Positions 44,376 through 53,885 are shown, numbered from the stretch's first letter. The stretch is DNA of 64,000 bases from Streptomyces sp. NBC_01788 (GCF_035917575.1 NZ_CP109090.1:2480001-2544000), one strand, 5' to 3'. The notes: generated by a model from the sequence alone, not told the origin. Numbers and translations: made by a program.

Positions 44376-44381
44376 TACGCT
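44376..44381 (+). promoter_or_regulatory. -10 element of the SDR gene, probably leaderless
   Basis: TACGCT matches TANNNT and ends eight bases before the SDR ATG, with no Shine-Dalgarno sequence. This suggests a separate leaderless transcript rather than readthrough from the oxidoreductase gene. Confidence 0.45.
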
Positions 44382-44389
44382 CCGGTGCC

Positions 44390-45148
44390 ATGACCGACAG
44401 GCAATCGAAGATCGCGGTGGTGACCGGAGCCGGCTCGGGCATCGGGCGGGCCGTCGCCGTGGAACTGCTGCGCGCGGGCTGGTCCGTGGCCCTGGCGGGG
44501 CGCCGCCCCGAGACGCTGGAGGAGACGGCGGCGCTCGCCCCGGGGGCCGCCTCCCTCGCCGTGCGCACCGACGTGGCCCGGCCGGACGACGTGGCCGCGC
44601 TGTTCGCCGCCACCGTCGACCGGTTCGGACGGGTCGACCTGCTGTTCAACAACGCGGGCACCTTCGGGCCGGGCGGCGTACCGGTGGAGGAGCTGTCCTA
44701 CGAGGCGTGGCGGCATGTGGTGGACACCAACCTCAACGGGGCCTTCCTGTGCGCCCAGGCTGCGTACCGGCGGATGAAGGAGCAGGACCCGCAGGGCGGC
44801 CGGATCATCAACAACGGCTCGATCTCGGCGCACACGCCCCGGCCCCACTCGGCGCCCTACACCGCCACCAAGCACGCCCTGACCGGCCTGACCAAGGCGC
44901 TCTCCCTGGACGGCCGACCGTACCGGATCGCGGTCGGGCAGATCGACATCGGCAACGCGGCCACCGACATGACGGCCCGGATGGAGTCGGGCGCCCTCCA
45001 GGCCAACGGGGAGGTGGTCCCGGAAGCCGTGATGGACGTGGCCGACGTGGCGCGCACCGTGCGGCACATGGCGGAGCTGCCGCTGGAGGCGAACGTGCAG
45101 TTCGCGACGGTGCTGGCGACGACGATGCCGTACGTGGGGCGGGGCTGA
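44390..45148 (+). CDS. Short-chain dehydrogenase/reductase
   Basis: The 252-residue classical SDR has the cofactor loop [17 protein letters not shown], the NNAG structural motif, and a catalytic Ser-Tyr-Lys set in [24 protein letters not shown]. An arginine after the second strand (AGRRPETL) suggests NADPH use. The substrate is unknown. The ATG at 44390 fits the leaderless promoter. A short tandem repeat follows the stop. Confidence 0.93.
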   Translation: MTDRQSKIAVVTGAGSGIGRAVAVELLRAGWSVALAGRRPETLEETAALAPGAASLAVRTDVARPDDVAALFAATVDRFGRVDLLFNNAGTFGPGGVPVEELSYEAWRHVVDTNLNGAFLCAQAAYRRMKEQDPQGGRIINNGSISAHTPRPHSAPYTATKHALTGLTKALSLDGRPYRIAVGQIDIGNAATDMTARMESGALQANGEVVPEAVMDVADVARTVRHMAELPLEANVQFATVLATTMPYVGRG

Positions 45149-45152
45149 GCCG

Positions 45153-45202
45153 CCCGGAACGGGCCCGAACGGCCCGGAACGGGCCCGAACGGCCCGGAAC
45201 GG
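45153..45202. repeat. 20-bp tandem repeat, 2.5 copies
   Basis: Perfect 20-bp units (CCCGGAACGGGCCCGAACGG) lie in the 133-bp spacer between the convergent SDR and carboxypeptidase genes. Each holds small GGCCCG/CGGGCC dyads that could also act as a weak bidirectional terminator. Confidence 0.75.
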
Positions 45203-45281
45203 ACGCCGACCCGGGCCGCGGGCGGGCGATCCTCACAAACGGATGCGCGCCGGTGCGTGGAACGGCTGCCGCACGGACGGC

Positions 45282-46490
45282 TCAGCGCCGGTGGCGCCCC
45301 CCGGACTCGGCGGACGCGGCCCGGCGCCGGCGCAGCGCCCACACGCCGCCGGTCAGCAGCGCGACCGTACCGCCCGCGCCTTCCAGCAGCCGCCAGGCCG
45401 AGGGGCCGCCGTCCGCCGCCGCGCCCGGCGGCCCGGCGGCGGCCGGTGCCGCCTGCTTCACGGGCAGGGTGTCCGCGTCCGCCTTCTTCCCGCCCTCGCT
45501 CAGCGGCTCGACCAGCGTGCCGACGGGCCGCGCGGAACTGCCCTTCCCGAAGCCCCAGTCGAGCAGGGCGGCGGTCTCCTCGTAGACGGCGTTGCTGCCG
45601 GCCGCGGGGTTCAGCACCGTGGCCAGCAGGGTGCGGCCGCCGCGTACGGCCGCGCCGGTGAAGGTGTTGCCGGCGTCGCTGGTGTAACCGTTCTTCACCC
45701 CGATCAGGCCGTGGTACGCCTTCAGGCCCCACGCTCCGGTCAGCAGGCGGTCGGTGTTCTGGATCTGGAAGGTCCTGCTCCGGCCGGCCGGGAAGTCGGC
45801 GGCGTGCGTGCCGCAGTAGCCGCGGAAGTCGGCGTTGCGCAGTCCGTGCCGGGCGATCAGCGTCAGGTCGTACGCCGAGGACAGCTGACCGGGGTGGTCG
45901 AAACCGTCCGGGCTGACCACGTGGGTGTCCAGGGCCTGGAGGTCCTGGGCCCTGGCCTGCATCTCGGCGACCGTCTTCGCCACCCCGCCGTTCATGTGCG
46001 CGAGCACGTGCACGGCGTCGTTGCCCGAGCGCAGGAACACGCCCTGCCACAGCTGCTCCACCGTGTAGGTGGTCCCGGCCTGGATCCCGACGAGGCTTGA
46101 GCCGCCGGGGATGTCGGCCAGCTCGGCCTCGGTGACGGTGTGGCGCTCGGCGCGGTGGAACTTCCTCAGCACCGTGTCCGCGAACAGCATCTTCAGCGTC
46201 GAGGCGGGCGCGAGGGGCTGGTGCGCGCGGTAGGCGGCGAGCACGTGCCCCGTCTCCGCGTCGGCGAGGAGCCAGGCACGGGCGGTGAGCCGGCCCGGCA
46301 GGCCGGTGGCGCCGCTCACCTGCACTTTCGCATGGGCCAGCCGCTCGCCGCCGATCACGGTGGCGGCGCGGGCGGGGGCGGCGGCCGCGGCCGGGCCGGT
46401 GGCGGTCACTGCGGCCAGCGGGGCGGCCGTGGCGAGGGTGAGCAGGGAACGCCGGGACGGTCCGTGGGGGGACCGAGAGGAAACACGCAC
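45282..46490 (-). CDS. D-alanyl-D-alanine carboxypeptidase (S11 family)
   Basis: The 402-residue exported enzyme has a signal segment with RRSLLTLATAAPLAAVTA, which may be a TAT-type signal. The three penicillin-binding motifs are SxxK (Ser97 in PASTLKML), SGND (SxN) and KNGYTSDAG (in place of the usual KTG). It trims D-Ala from peptidoglycan pentapeptides. A C-terminal membrane helix (GGTVALLTGGVWALRRRRAA) anchors it, ending in basic residues. GTG start at 46490. It converges on the SDR gene. Confidence 0.92.
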   Translation of the reverse strand: MRVSSRSPHGPSRRSLLTLATAAPLAAVTATGPAAAAAPARAATVIGGERLAHAKVQVSGATGLPGRLTARAWLLADAETGHVLAAYRAHQPLAPASTLKMLFADTVLRKFHRAERHTVTEAELADIPGGSSLVGIQAGTTYTVEQLWQGVFLRSGNDAVHVLAHMNGGVAKTVAEMQARAQDLQALDTHVVSPDGFDHPGQLSSAYDLTLIARHGLRNADFRGYCGTHAADFPAGRSRTFQIQNTDRLLTGAWGLKAYHGLIGVKNGYTSDAGNTFTGAAVRGGRTLLATVLNPAAGSNAVYEETAALLDWGFGKGSSARPVGTLVEPLSEGGKKADADTLPVKQAAPAAAGPPGAAADGGPSAWRLLEGAGGTVALLTGGVWALRRRRAASAESGGRHRR

Positions 46491-46660
46491 CCCGGGACCG
46501 TACAGAGCGAGCCTGAGCCTGTGCGCGACATGTCCTCAAAGTCTGATCAAAAGATCACCAAAGGACGAGTCGCCGAATGCCCCGCCGAATCGCGCCCCGA
46601 CCCGCGCCGCGCCAACGCCACGCCCCTCGGCCCCGGCCCGCGCAAGGCCCACGCCCCCGG

Positions 46661-46723
46661 CCCGCTCGACGCCCGCGCCCCTCCGTCCCCCGCCCGCTCG
46701 ACGCCCGCGCCCCTCCGTCCCCG
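46661..46723. repeat. Tandem repeat of about 32 bp, two copies
   Basis: Two near-identical units beginning CCCGCTCGACGCCCG lie in the spacer between the carboxypeptidase and aldo/keto reductase genes, with a partial third copy just upstream. No gene lies in 46491-46735. A TGATC-AAAA-GATCA dyad at 46544-46557 marks the likely promoter zone of the carboxypeptidase. Confidence 0.65.
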
Positions 46724-46735
46724 GCCCGCGGGTCC

Positions 46736-47731
46736 TCAGCGCCCCAGGATGCGGTCGGCCTCGGCCAGGTGGGCGGCCGTCAGCGGGCCCTTGGCGAGGG
46801 CGCCCGCGTTCTCCTCGGCCTGGGCGACCGAACGGAAGCCGGGGATGGGAACCGTCCGCCCACTGCGCGCCCACAGCCAGGCCAGGGCGCCCTGGGCGAG
46901 CGTACGGCCGCCGCTGGTCAGGACCTCGCGCAGCGCCTCGGTGCGGGCCAGCCACTCCGGGTCGGCGCCGGAGCCGTCCCCGAAGCCCTTCAGCCAGGCG
47001 GGCGGCCGGCTGCGGATGTCCCCCGCCTCCAGGGGCGCGCGCCCGGCGTGCTTGCCGGTGAGCAGTCCCATGGCCAGCGGGCTGCGGTTCACGCTCGCGA
47101 GGCCCCGCTCCTCGCACAGCGCGAGCATCCCGGGCGCGTCCTGGAGCACGTTCAGCGCGTGCTGCACGGCCGTGCAGTGCTCGCCCTCGGCGAAGACGGC
47201 CGCACGGGCGGGGTCGTCCGTGCTCCAGGCGTAGGCCCTGATCAGCCCCTCGGCCACGAGGTCCTCACAGGCGTCCCGCAGGGCGGCCGCGTCGCCGGGC
47301 CGTGCGTCGGAGATGTGCAGCTGGTACAGGTCGACGTGGTCGGTGCCGAGGCGGGCGAGGGACGAGGTGAGCGCACGGCGCGCGTGCTCGGGGGTGGCGT
47401 CCTGGCCGTCGGCGGTGCGGGTGCGCTCGTCGAACAGGTTGCCCCACTTGGTGGCGACGACGACCTCGTCCCGCCGCTTGCCCAGGGCCCGCCCGAGCAC
47501 CCGCTCGCTGTGCCCGCAGCCGTAGACATCGGCGGTGTCGAAGAACGTGACACCGAGGTCGAGGGCGCGCCGGATGGCCCGTACGGACTCCTCGTCGTCC
47601 ACCCTGCCCCAGCCGAGCGGCTGCCCGTCCGCCGACCGCCACTCCCCGCCGATCGCCCAGCATCCGAAGCCGAGTGCGCTGACCTCGATCCCGCCGTGTC
47701 CCAGTGTCCTTGTGAAGGTGGCGGTCTCCAT
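46736..47731 (-). CDS. Aldo/keto reductase
   Basis: The 331-residue TIM-barrel reductase has GFGCWAIGGEW, the catalytic FFDTADVYGCGHSE (Asp and Tyr), VVATKWG (Lys) and YQLHISD (His) motifs. It reduces carbonyl compounds with NADPH; the substrate is unknown. The start at 47731 is normal in length. It is 67 bp behind a SnoaL-like gene on the same strand, so the two may be co-transcribed. Confidence 0.93.
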   Translation of the reverse strand: METATFTRTLGHGGIEVSALGFGCWAIGGEWRSADGQPLGWGRVDDEESVRAIRRALDLGVTFFDTADVYGCGHSERVLGRALGKRRDEVVVATKWGNLFDERTRTADGQDATPEHARRALTSSLARLGTDHVDLYQLHISDARPGDAAALRDACEDLVAEGLIRAYAWSTDDPARAAVFAEGEHCTAVQHALNVLQDAPGMLALCEERGLASVNRSPLAMGLLTGKHAGRAPLEAGDIRSRPPAWLKGFGDGSGADPEWLARTEALREVLTSGGRTLAQGALAWLWARSGRTVPIPGFRSVAQAEENAGALAKGPLTAAHLAEADRILGR

Positions 47732-47798
47732 GCCCTGGGACGCTACGAGTTGGAGCGCACACGAGGGCAAGGCCTGGTACGGCACCCGTGTCCGTTTG

Positions 47799-48125
47799 CT
47801 AAGCCTGGCCGGTCTCGAATCGCGAGATCCGGCCGTCGTCGGTGATGGTGAACGACCACCGGGTGCGCATCTCGCCCCAGGTGTCGTTGCGGTAGCGGGC
47901 GAGGAGGGCGCGGCCGCCGGCGGACTCGTTGTCGACGTCCATGTGGCCGTGCGTGGAGAAGATCTCCTCCTCGATCCACTCCGCGAGGTCGCGGTCGGCC
48001 CCGTCGTCCGCCATGGTCGCGCCGGGCGCGAGCAGTTGCATGAAGCCCTCGCGGTCGTGGGCGTTGACGGCGGTGACGAAGGCACGGACGGCCGGGTCGC
48101 TCAGTCTGGCGGTCTGAATCGTCAT
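47799..48125 (-). CDS. SnoaL-like / NTF2-fold protein
   Basis: The 108-residue protein fits the cone-shaped NTF2 fold. It has AVRAFVTAVNAHDREGFMQLLAPGA at the start and WSFTITDDGRISRFETG at the end. Such proteins are often small isomerases, hydrolases or ligand carriers. Nothing in the sequence fixes its activity. It is upstream of the aldo/keto reductase gene on the same strand and may share a transcript with it. Confidence 0.85.
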   Translation of the reverse strand: MTIQTARLSDPAVRAFVTAVNAHDREGFMQLLAPGATMADDGADRDLAEWIEEEIFSTHGHMDVDNESAGGRALLARYRNDTWGEMRTRWSFTITDDGRISRFETGQA

Positions 48126-48267
48126 GTCGGCAGCGTCACACCGGTCCCGGGGACCCCGCCACCCGGACGGCGCCCAGGACGGGCCGGTGGAGTGTGGGCG
48201 GTGCGACGGTGGACACCCGGAAGCGGTCCGAAGCCGCTGATCCCCCGCCGTCCGCCTGGGAGTCACC

Positions 48268-48813
48268 GTGACCTGTTACGACCGACGCGATCTTGGCCTG
48301 CTGCTGCTCCGGCTGGGTACCGGCGGCGTGCTGGCCGCGCACGGAGCGCAGAAGCTGCTGGGCTGGTTCGGCGGGGGCGGGATCGAGGGGACCGGCCGGT
48401 TCATGGAGTCCGTGGGCTACCGGCCCGGGAAGGCGAGCGCGATGGCGGCCGGACTGTCGGAGGCCGGCGGCGGCCTGCTCCTCGCCATGGGCCTGGCGAC
48501 GCCGGCGGCGGGCGCGGCGGCGGCCGGCGCGATGGCGGGGGCGGCGGCGGTGCACGCGCCCAGCGGCTTCTTCGCCCAGAGCGGTGGCTACGAGTACGCG
48601 GCCTCGCTGGGCCTGACCTCCGCGGGCCTGGCGATCACGGGCCCCGGCCGGCTCTCCGTGGACCACGCCCTCGGGCACGCCGTCAACCGCGGCTGGATGG
48701 TCCCCGCGGCGTTCGCGACGGTGGCCGCGGCGACGTCCTTGGTCCTCGGCGCCCGCGTCCGGCGACTGCGCCAGGAGAAGGAGGGCGAGCAGGAGGTTCT
48801 CTTCGAGGAGTAG
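48268..48813 (+). CDS. DoxX-family membrane protein
   Basis: The 181-residue protein has four predicted helices and the DoxX opening LLLLRLGTGGVLAAHGAQKLLGWFGGGG, with GFFAQSGGYEYAA in the middle. It ends in an acidic tail. Relatives join in redox or thiosulphate-linked membrane reactions; its own role is unknown. GTG start at 48268. It is divergent from the SnoaL-like gene. Confidence 0.87.
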   Translation: MTCYDRRDLGLLLLRLGTGGVLAAHGAQKLLGWFGGGGIEGTGRFMESVGYRPGKASAMAAGLSEAGGGLLLAMGLATPAAGAAAAGAMAGAAAVHAPSGFFAQSGGYEYAASLGLTSAGLAITGPGRLSVDHALGHAVNRGWMVPAAFATVAAATSLVLGARVRRLRQEKEGEQEVLFEE

Positions 48814-48888
48814 CCGGAGGAATAGCGAGGAGCGGCGGGAGTCGCTTTTCGCGGAGCGGGACGGGCGCGTCGTGGCAGGCTGCGCCGC

Positions 48889-49257
48889 ATGAGCGATCAG
48901 CACCCCGGCTCCGCGCCGGCACCGCCCGAGGATCTCTGGTCCGCCGTCGACGACCTGTGGGCCTGGCTGGACGGGCACCGCCCCCTCGGCGAGAGCCGGG
49001 AGGCGACGGTGCTGCCGCGGGTTCTGAAACTGTCGGAGGAGGTCGGCGAGGTCGCCCAGGCGGTGATCGGCGCGACCGGCCAGAACCCGCGCAAGGGCAC
49101 CACCCACACCTGGGACGACGTCGAGGCGGAACTGTGCGACGTGGTGATCACCGCCCTGGTGGCCCTGCGCACGCTGACCCCTCAGGCCCGGGAGGTCTTC
49201 GCCCGCCATCTGGACCGGGTCAGGCAGCGGTCACTGGGGCCGGGCGGGGAGACCTGA
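48889..49257 (+). CDS. MazG-like nucleotide pyrophosphohydrolase
   Basis: The 122-residue all-alpha NTP-PPase has the metal-binding pattern KLSEEVGEVAQ (EExxE) followed by EAELCDVVITALVAL (ExxxD). It hydrolyses nucleoside triphosphates, probably damaged or regulatory ones, to NMP and pyrophosphate. The short N-terminal Pro/Ala stretch is not conserved in the fold. It is followed at once by a strong hairpin. Confidence 0.88.
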   Translation: MSDQHPGSAPAPPEDLWSAVDDLWAWLDGHRPLGESREATVLPRVLKLSEEVGEVAQAVIGATGQNPRKGTTHTWDDVEAELCDVVITALVALRTLTPQAREVFARHLDRVRQRSLGPGGET

Positions 49258-49262
49258 CCGAG

Positions 49263-49286
49263 GCCCCGCCCGCGCACCGGCGGGGC
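49263..49286 (+). terminator. Terminator after the MazG-like gene
   Basis: A perfect 8-bp stem (GCCCCGCC with GGCGGGGC) and an 8-nt loop begin five bases after the stop codon. Confidence 0.7.
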
Positions 49287-49310
49287 GTGACGTTCCGGTG
49301 GCGGAATCCG

Positions 49311-49347
49311 CTTGCTGATCAGGGGCCTGTCAAGGCCCCCTGGCAAG
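49311..49347 (+). promoter_or_regulatory. Long hairpin before the hypothetical gene at 49365
   Basis: CTTGC and GCAAG form an outer stem around an AGGGGCCT/AGGCCCCCT inner stem. The structure ends 17 bases before the ATG and next to the ribosome-binding region. It may be a second terminator or a leader structure that limits translation. Confidence 0.45.
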
Positions 49348-49364
49348 CGAAGGGTGGAAGTTCC

Positions 49365-49856
49365 ATGGCCGAGGCCGACGAGATCAATCCGTGCGCGGAA
49401 GGGATGCCCCGGCGCGCGGCCGTCCTGGTCGCCCGTCTCACGGAGCGCAGCCGGCTGCCCCTGGACTACTCCGTGGCGAGTCTGCGGATCGTCGACTTCC
49501 TGATCGACGGCATGCGCAAGAGCGGCGCGTCGCGCGAGCGCGTACGGGGGCCGCTGCTCGGCCTCGGGGCGTACGTGGGTGAGGTGCTGGTGCGCCACGC
49601 CGGTGCGAGCTGGGTGGACTTCGACGCCGGCCAGCGGGCCCGTTTCTCCCAGCCGGCCGGCGTCCTCATGCCGGACGGACGGCTACGGAACCCGTTGGGC
49701 AAGGTCGTCGACCGCTTCGACACGGGCGGAGCACGCCATTCGCTCCAGGCCTTCCACCTGCCCCTGGACGGCCGGTCGCGGCGGGCGGTGCTGGCGCACG
49801 CCCGGACCGGTGGCGTACGCGCGGAGGAGGTCGGGCCCGTCGGAAGGGCCCGCTGA
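49365..49856 (+). CDS. Conserved hypothetical protein
   Basis: The 163-residue soluble protein has two notable blocks: [20 protein letters not shown] with [20 protein letters not shown], and [36 protein letters not shown]. The pattern is like other actinobacterial proteins of unknown role that start with a helix and end in a glycine-rich strand pair. No catalytic motif is recognised. It lies 95 bp before the urease operon on the same strand. Confidence 0.72.
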   Translation: MAEADEINPCAEGMPRRAAVLVARLTERSRLPLDYSVASLRIVDFLIDGMRKSGASRERVRGPLLGLGAYVGEVLVRHAGASWVDFDAGQRARFSQPAGVLMPDGRLRNPLGKVVDRFDTGGARHSLQAFHLPLDGRSRRAVLAHARTGGVRAEEVGPVGRAR

Positions 49857-49951
49857 GCGTCACGCGGTGTGAGCTCTCGCTCTGCGACGGTGGCACGTTT
49901 GGGCTTAACTGCAAGAGCGTGGTTCTTCCTCTCACCCCGTGGAGGCGGCCG

Positions 49952-50254
49952 ATGCTTCTGACGTTGCACGAGCGTGAGCGCCTGATGATCTACACGGCGG
50001 CGAAGCTGGCCCTGGAGCGCAAGGAGCGTGGCCTGAAGCTGAATCTGCCGGAGGCCACCGCGGTGATCACGTCGTTCCTGCTGGAGGGTGCGCGCGACGG
50101 CCGTACGGTCACCGAGCTCATGGAGTCCGGACGGGCCGTGCTCGGTCGCGACGACGTGATGGAGGGGGTGCCGGAGATGCTGGGACAGGTGCAGGTCGAG
50201 GCGACCTTCCCCGACGGCACGAATCTGATCACGGTGACGGGGCCGATCTCATGA
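49952..50254 (+). CDS. ureA: Urease subunit gamma
   Basis: The 100-residue protein matches UreA throughout: [51 protein letters not shown] and TVTELM. It is the small structural subunit of the nickel urease trimer. The ATG at 49952 has a GGAGG site. It is the first gene of ureABCFGD. Confidence 0.97.
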   Translation: MLLTLHERERLMIYTAAKLALERKERGLKLNLPEATAVITSFLLEGARDGRTVTELMESGRAVLGRDDVMEGVPEMLGQVQVEATFPDGTNLITVTGPIS

Positions 50255-50742
50255 TCATGAGGAGCGACGAGCATCCCAGCGACGACCCCGGCCGGCAGGA
50301 CCAGCACGGCTCGGTGCTGCACCCGTCCAGCGGCGTCGGCAGCCCCAGCCTGCCACGGCGGGGCGGAACCGGGTCGCGGCAGGCGGCCCGGCGGCACTAC
50401 ACGGGGGGACATCCGGAGACCGACGAGCCCCTGATCCCGGGCGAAGTGCTCTACGGCGACGACCCGGTCGTGATCAACGCAGGCAAGGAGGTCACCCGGC
50501 TGCGGGTGGAGAACACCGGCGACCGTCCCGTCCAGGTCGGTTCGCACTTCCATTTCGCGGAGGTCAACGCCGCGCTGGAGTTCGACCGCGAGGCCGCGTG
50601 GGGGCGGCGGCTCAACGTGCTCTCGGGCGGCTCGGTGCGTTTCGAGCCCGGGGCCGTGGAGGAGGTGGAGCTTGTCCCGATCGGGGGGCGGCGGATCGTG
50701 GCCGGACTGCGCGGTCTGTGCGGAGGTGAACTCGATGGCTGA
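50251..50742 (+). CDS. ureB: Urease subunit beta with N-terminal extension
   Basis: The 163-residue protein has a complete UreB core from about residue 60: [22 protein letters not shown], then [21 protein letters not shown], and [16 protein letters not shown]. The first 55-60 residues form an extra charged, low-complexity leader ([14 protein letters not shown]) not present in most UreB proteins of about 100 residues. Its ATG overlaps the ureA stop. Downstream starts such as one near PGEVLYGDD would remove the leader and cannot be excluded. Confidence 0.95.
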   Translation: MIMRSDEHPSDDPGRQDQHGSVLHPSSGVGSPSLPRRGGTGSRQAARRHYTGGHPETDEPLIPGEVLYGDDPVVINAGKEVTRLRVENTGDRPVQVGSHFHFAEVNAALEFDREAAWGRRLNVLSGGSVRFEPGAVEEVELVPIGGRRIVAGLRGLCGGELDG

Positions 50743-52444
50743 GATCAGCCGGCGCGAGTACGAGGCATCGTTCGGCCCGACCACCGGGGACCGGGTCCGC
50801 CTGGCCGACACCAACCTGTTCATCGAGGTCGAGCGGGATCTCTGCGGCGGCGGAGACGAGGCCGTCTTCGGCGGCGGCAAATCCATCCGGGAGTCCATGG
50901 GCCAGTCGCGGGCCACCCGCGGCGAGGGAACACCGGACCTGGTCATCACCGGCGCGGTGGTCCTGGACCACTGGGGAGTGGTCAAGGCCGACGTCGGCGT
51001 CCGCGACGGCCGGATCGTGGCGCTGGGCAAGGCGGGCAACCCCGAGACCATGGACGGGGTCCACCCCGGCCTCGTCATCGGCCCCTCCACGGAGATCGCG
51101 GCCGGCAACGGGCTGATCCTGACGGCGGGCACGATCGACACTCATGTGCACTTCGTCGGCCCGGCCATGTTCGAGGAGGCCCTCTCGGCGGGCACCACCA
51201 CGTTCGTCGGCGGCGGCACCGGACCCACCGAGGGCTCGAAGGCGACCCTGGCCACGCCGGGCGCCTGGTGGCTGCGGCGGATGCTGGAGGCCTGCGAGCC
51301 CTGGCCGCTCAACGTGCTGTTCCTGGCCCGCGGCAACACCGTGTCCCCCGAGGCGCTGTGGGAGCAACTGCGCGGCGGGGCGGGCGGGTTCAAGGTGCAT
51401 GAGGACTGGGGCGCTACCCCGGCCGCGATCGACGCCGCGCTGACCGTCGCCGACCGGGCCGGAGTTCAGGTCGCGATCCACAGCGACACCCTCAACGAGG
51501 CGGGTTTCGTGGAGGATCTGCTCGCCGCCGTGGCCGGCCGGACGTTCCACGCGTTCCACACCGAGGGCGCGGGCGGCGGCCACGCACCGGACATCATCCG
51601 CATCGCCGGTGAGCCGAACGTGCTGCCCGCGTCGACCAATCCGACCCGCCCGTTCACCGTCAACACGGTCGCCGAGGCGCTGGACATGGTGATGGTGGCC
51701 CACCACCTCAACCCGCAGGTGCCCAACGACCTGGCGTTCGCCGAGAGCCGGGTACGGCCCACGACCATCGCCGCCGAGGACGTGCTGCACGACCTCGGAG
51801 CGCTCTCGATCATGTCCTCGGACGCTCAGGCGATGGGCCGGGTCGCGGAGGTCGTGACGCGGACGTGGCAGACCGCCCACCGGATGAAGGAGCTGCGCGG
51901 CTCACTGCCCGGCGACAGCGGGGCCGACAACCACAGGGCCCGCCGCTACGTCGCCAAGTACACGATCTGCCCGGCGGTGGCCCACGGCCTGGAACGCGAG
52001 ATCGGTTCCGTCGAGCCCGGGAAGCTGGCCGACCTGGTGCTGTGGCAGCCCGCCCTGTTCGGGGTGCGGCCCACGGTCGTGTTCAAGGCCGGGATGGCCG
52101 CGAGCGCCGCCCTCGGCGACCCGAACGCGTCGATTCCCACGCCGCAGCCGGTGCTGAACCGGATGGGCTACAACGTGGGCAGCCCGGCCGCCGCCGCGAG
52201 CGGCGTCGCCTTCGTCGCGCCGGCGGCCGTCGAGGACGGCCTCGCGGACCGCCTGGGGCTGCGGCGGCGGCTCGTTGCCGTGGAGAACGTACGCGGCCGC
52301 GGCAAGCGGGACCTGCCGGAGAACACGGCCACTCCGCGCATCGAGGTCGACGCCGACACGTACGCCGTGCGGGTCGACGGGGAGCTGATCGAGCACGAAC
52401 CCGCGGCCGAAGTGCCCATGGCACAGCGCTACTTCCTCTTCTGA
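50735..52444 (+). CDS. ureC: Urease catalytic subunit alpha
   Basis: The 569-residue amidohydrolase carries the full nickel site: HxH in TIDTHVHF, the carbamylated lysine Lys220 in [18 protein letters not shown] and [13 protein letters not shown] histidines, and the catalytic His323 in MVAHHLN. The residue before it, normally the flap cysteine (Cys319 in Klebsiella urease), is Ala322 here. The start has a GGAGGT site. Its 5' end overlaps ureB by 8 bp. It hydrolyses urea to ammonia and carbamate. Confidence 0.96.
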   Translation: MAEISRREYEASFGPTTGDRVRLADTNLFIEVERDLCGGGDEAVFGGGKSIRESMGQSRATRGEGTPDLVITGAVVLDHWGVVKADVGVRDGRIVALGKAGNPETMDGVHPGLVIGPSTEIAAGNGLILTAGTIDTHVHFVGPAMFEEALSAGTTTFVGGGTGPTEGSKATLATPGAWWLRRMLEACEPWPLNVLFLARGNTVSPEALWEQLRGGAGGFKVHEDWGATPAAIDAALTVADRAGVQVAIHSDTLNEAGFVEDLLAAVAGRTFHAFHTEGAGGGHAPDIIRIAGEPNVLPASTNPTRPFTVNTVAEALDMVMVAHHLNPQVPNDLAFAESRVRPTTIAAEDVLHDLGALSIMSSDAQAMGRVAEVVTRTWQTAHRMKELRGSLPGDSGADNHRARRYVAKYTICPAVAHGLEREIGSVEPGKLADLVLWQPALFGVRPTVVFKAGMAASAALGDPNASIPTPQPVLNRMGYNVGSPAAAASGVAFVAPAAVEDGLADRLGLRRRLVAVENVRGRGKRDLPENTATPRIEVDADTYAVRVDGELIEHEPAAEVPMAQRYFLF

Positions 52445-52467
52445 CCCGACGACATCGACGCGCCTCG

Positions 52468-53196
52468 ATGAACGCCCAGGACGCCAAGCAGCCACAGCCG
52501 ACGCCGCCGGCGCTGCTGCTGCTCGCCGACGGGCGCTTCCCCTCCGGCGGGCACGCGCATTCCGGCGGTCTGGAAGCGGTGGCTGCCCTGGACGACGTGG
52601 ACAACCTGGCCTCGCTGGAGGAGTTCCTGCAAGGACGGCTGGCGACGACCGGCGCGGTGAGCGCCTCGTTCACGGCCGCGGCGTGCGCCGCCTTCGGCGG
52701 CGCGGACAGCCGTGGCGACTCCAGCACCGAGCAACTCGATCTGCTGGACCGCGAGTTCGCCGCCAGGACCCCGTCACCGGCGTTGCGCACCGCCTCCCGC
52801 CGCCTGGGTCGGCAACTGCTGCGGGCGGGCCGTACGGTCTGGCCCCACCCCCGCCTGGACGAGCTGAGCGCGGCGCCCCGGCACGGCCCCCATCAGCCGG
52901 TCGCCCTCGGCGCGGTGGCCGCGGCGGCCGGCCTGGGTGCGGACGCCGCGGCGCTGGCCGCCGCCCATGAAGCGGTGCTCACCCCGGCGACGGCCGCCGT
53001 GCGGCTGCTCGGACTCGACCCGTTCGCGGTCCACGCCGTCCTCGCCCGGCTGGGCCCGCGGATCGCCGCCGTCGCCGCCGGGGCCGCGCGCCACGCGGAC
53101 ACCGCGCCCGCGGATCTCCCGTCCTGTGCGGGCCCCCTGCTCGACATCCGTGCCGAACACCACTCCGTCTGGGAGGTGCGTCTCTTTGCGTCCTGA
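52468..53196 (+). CDS. ureF: Urease accessory protein UreF
   Basis: The 242-residue all-alpha protein has the UreF opening [25 protein letters not shown], then [12 protein letters not shown], and [27 protein letters not shown]. It helps UreG and UreD load nickel into the apo-urease. ATG at 52468, 24 bp after ureC. Its last bases overlap ureG. Confidence 0.92.
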   Translation: MNAQDAKQPQPTPPALLLLADGRFPSGGHAHSGGLEAVAALDDVDNLASLEEFLQGRLATTGAVSASFTAAACAAFGGADSRGDSSTEQLDLLDREFAARTPSPALRTASRRLGRQLLRAGRTVWPHPRLDELSAAPRHGPHQPVALGAVAAAAGLGADAAALAAAHEAVLTPATAAVRLLGLDPFAVHAVLARLGPRIAAVAAGAARHADTAPADLPSCAGPLLDIRAEHHSVWEVRLFAS

Positions 53197-53878
53197 CCCC
53201 ACCCCGCGTCCCGACCGAGCCCATGTCCACGCGCACGCCGAGGCGCGAGGGACTCTGCCCCGCCGCCCCGGCCGGGCGCTGCGCATCGGCATCGGCGGCC
53301 CGGTCGGATCCGGCAAGACCGCGCTGGTCGCGGCGCTGTGCCGCACGCTGGCCCCGGAACTCTCCCTGGCCGTGGTCACCAACGACATCTACACCACCGA
53401 GGACGCCGACTTCCTGCTGCGCAACGGCGTACTGGCCGCCGAACGGGTCCGGGCGGTCGAGACCGGCGCCTGCCCGCACACCGCGATCCGCGACGACATC
53501 TCCGCCAACCTCGAAGCGGTGGAAGAACTGGAGGCGACCCTGCCGCCGCTCGACCTCGTCCTTCTGGAGAGCGGCGGGGACAACCTCACCGCCACGTTCA
53601 GCCGCGGACTGGTCCACCACCAAATCTTCGTCATCGACGTGGCCGGCGGGGACAAGGTGCCCCGCAAGGGCGGGCCGGGGGTCACCTCGGCCGACCTGCT
53701 GGTCGTCAACAAGACCGATCTGGCGCCGCAGGTCGGCGCGGACCTCGCCGTCATGGACCGTGACGCCCGCGCCAAGCGCGGCGACCTGCCGGTGCTGTTC
53801 ACGTCGCTGGTCCGGGACCCGTCCGCGGCCGACGTCGCCGCGTGGGTACGGCAGTGCCTCGCCGTACCCGCCCGGTGA
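53186..53878 (+). CDS. ureG: Urease accessory GTPase UreG
   Basis: The 230-residue SIMIBI GTPase has a P-loop [14 protein letters not shown], switch motifs [15 protein letters not shown] and [13 protein letters not shown] (CPH metal site), [11 protein letters not shown] and VNKTDL. The N-terminus has a short histidine-containing stretch ([11 protein letters not shown]) that may store nickel. A TTG at 53186 is the best start, with GGAGGTG at proper spacing inside the ureF end; no ATG or GTG is suitable. It couples GTP hydrolysis to nickel delivery. Confidence 0.92.
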   Translation: MRPDPTPRPDRAHVHAHAEARGTLPRRPGRALRIGIGGPVGSGKTALVAALCRTLAPELSLAVVTNDIYTTEDADFLLRNGVLAAERVRAVETGACPHTAIRDDISANLEAVEELEATLPPLDLVLLESGGDNLTATFSRGLVHHQIFVIDVAGGDKVPRKGGPGVTSADLLVVNKTDLAPQVGADLAVMDRDARAKRGDLPVLFTSLVRDPSAADVAAWVRQCLAVPAR

Positions 53879-53885
53879 CCCGGTG

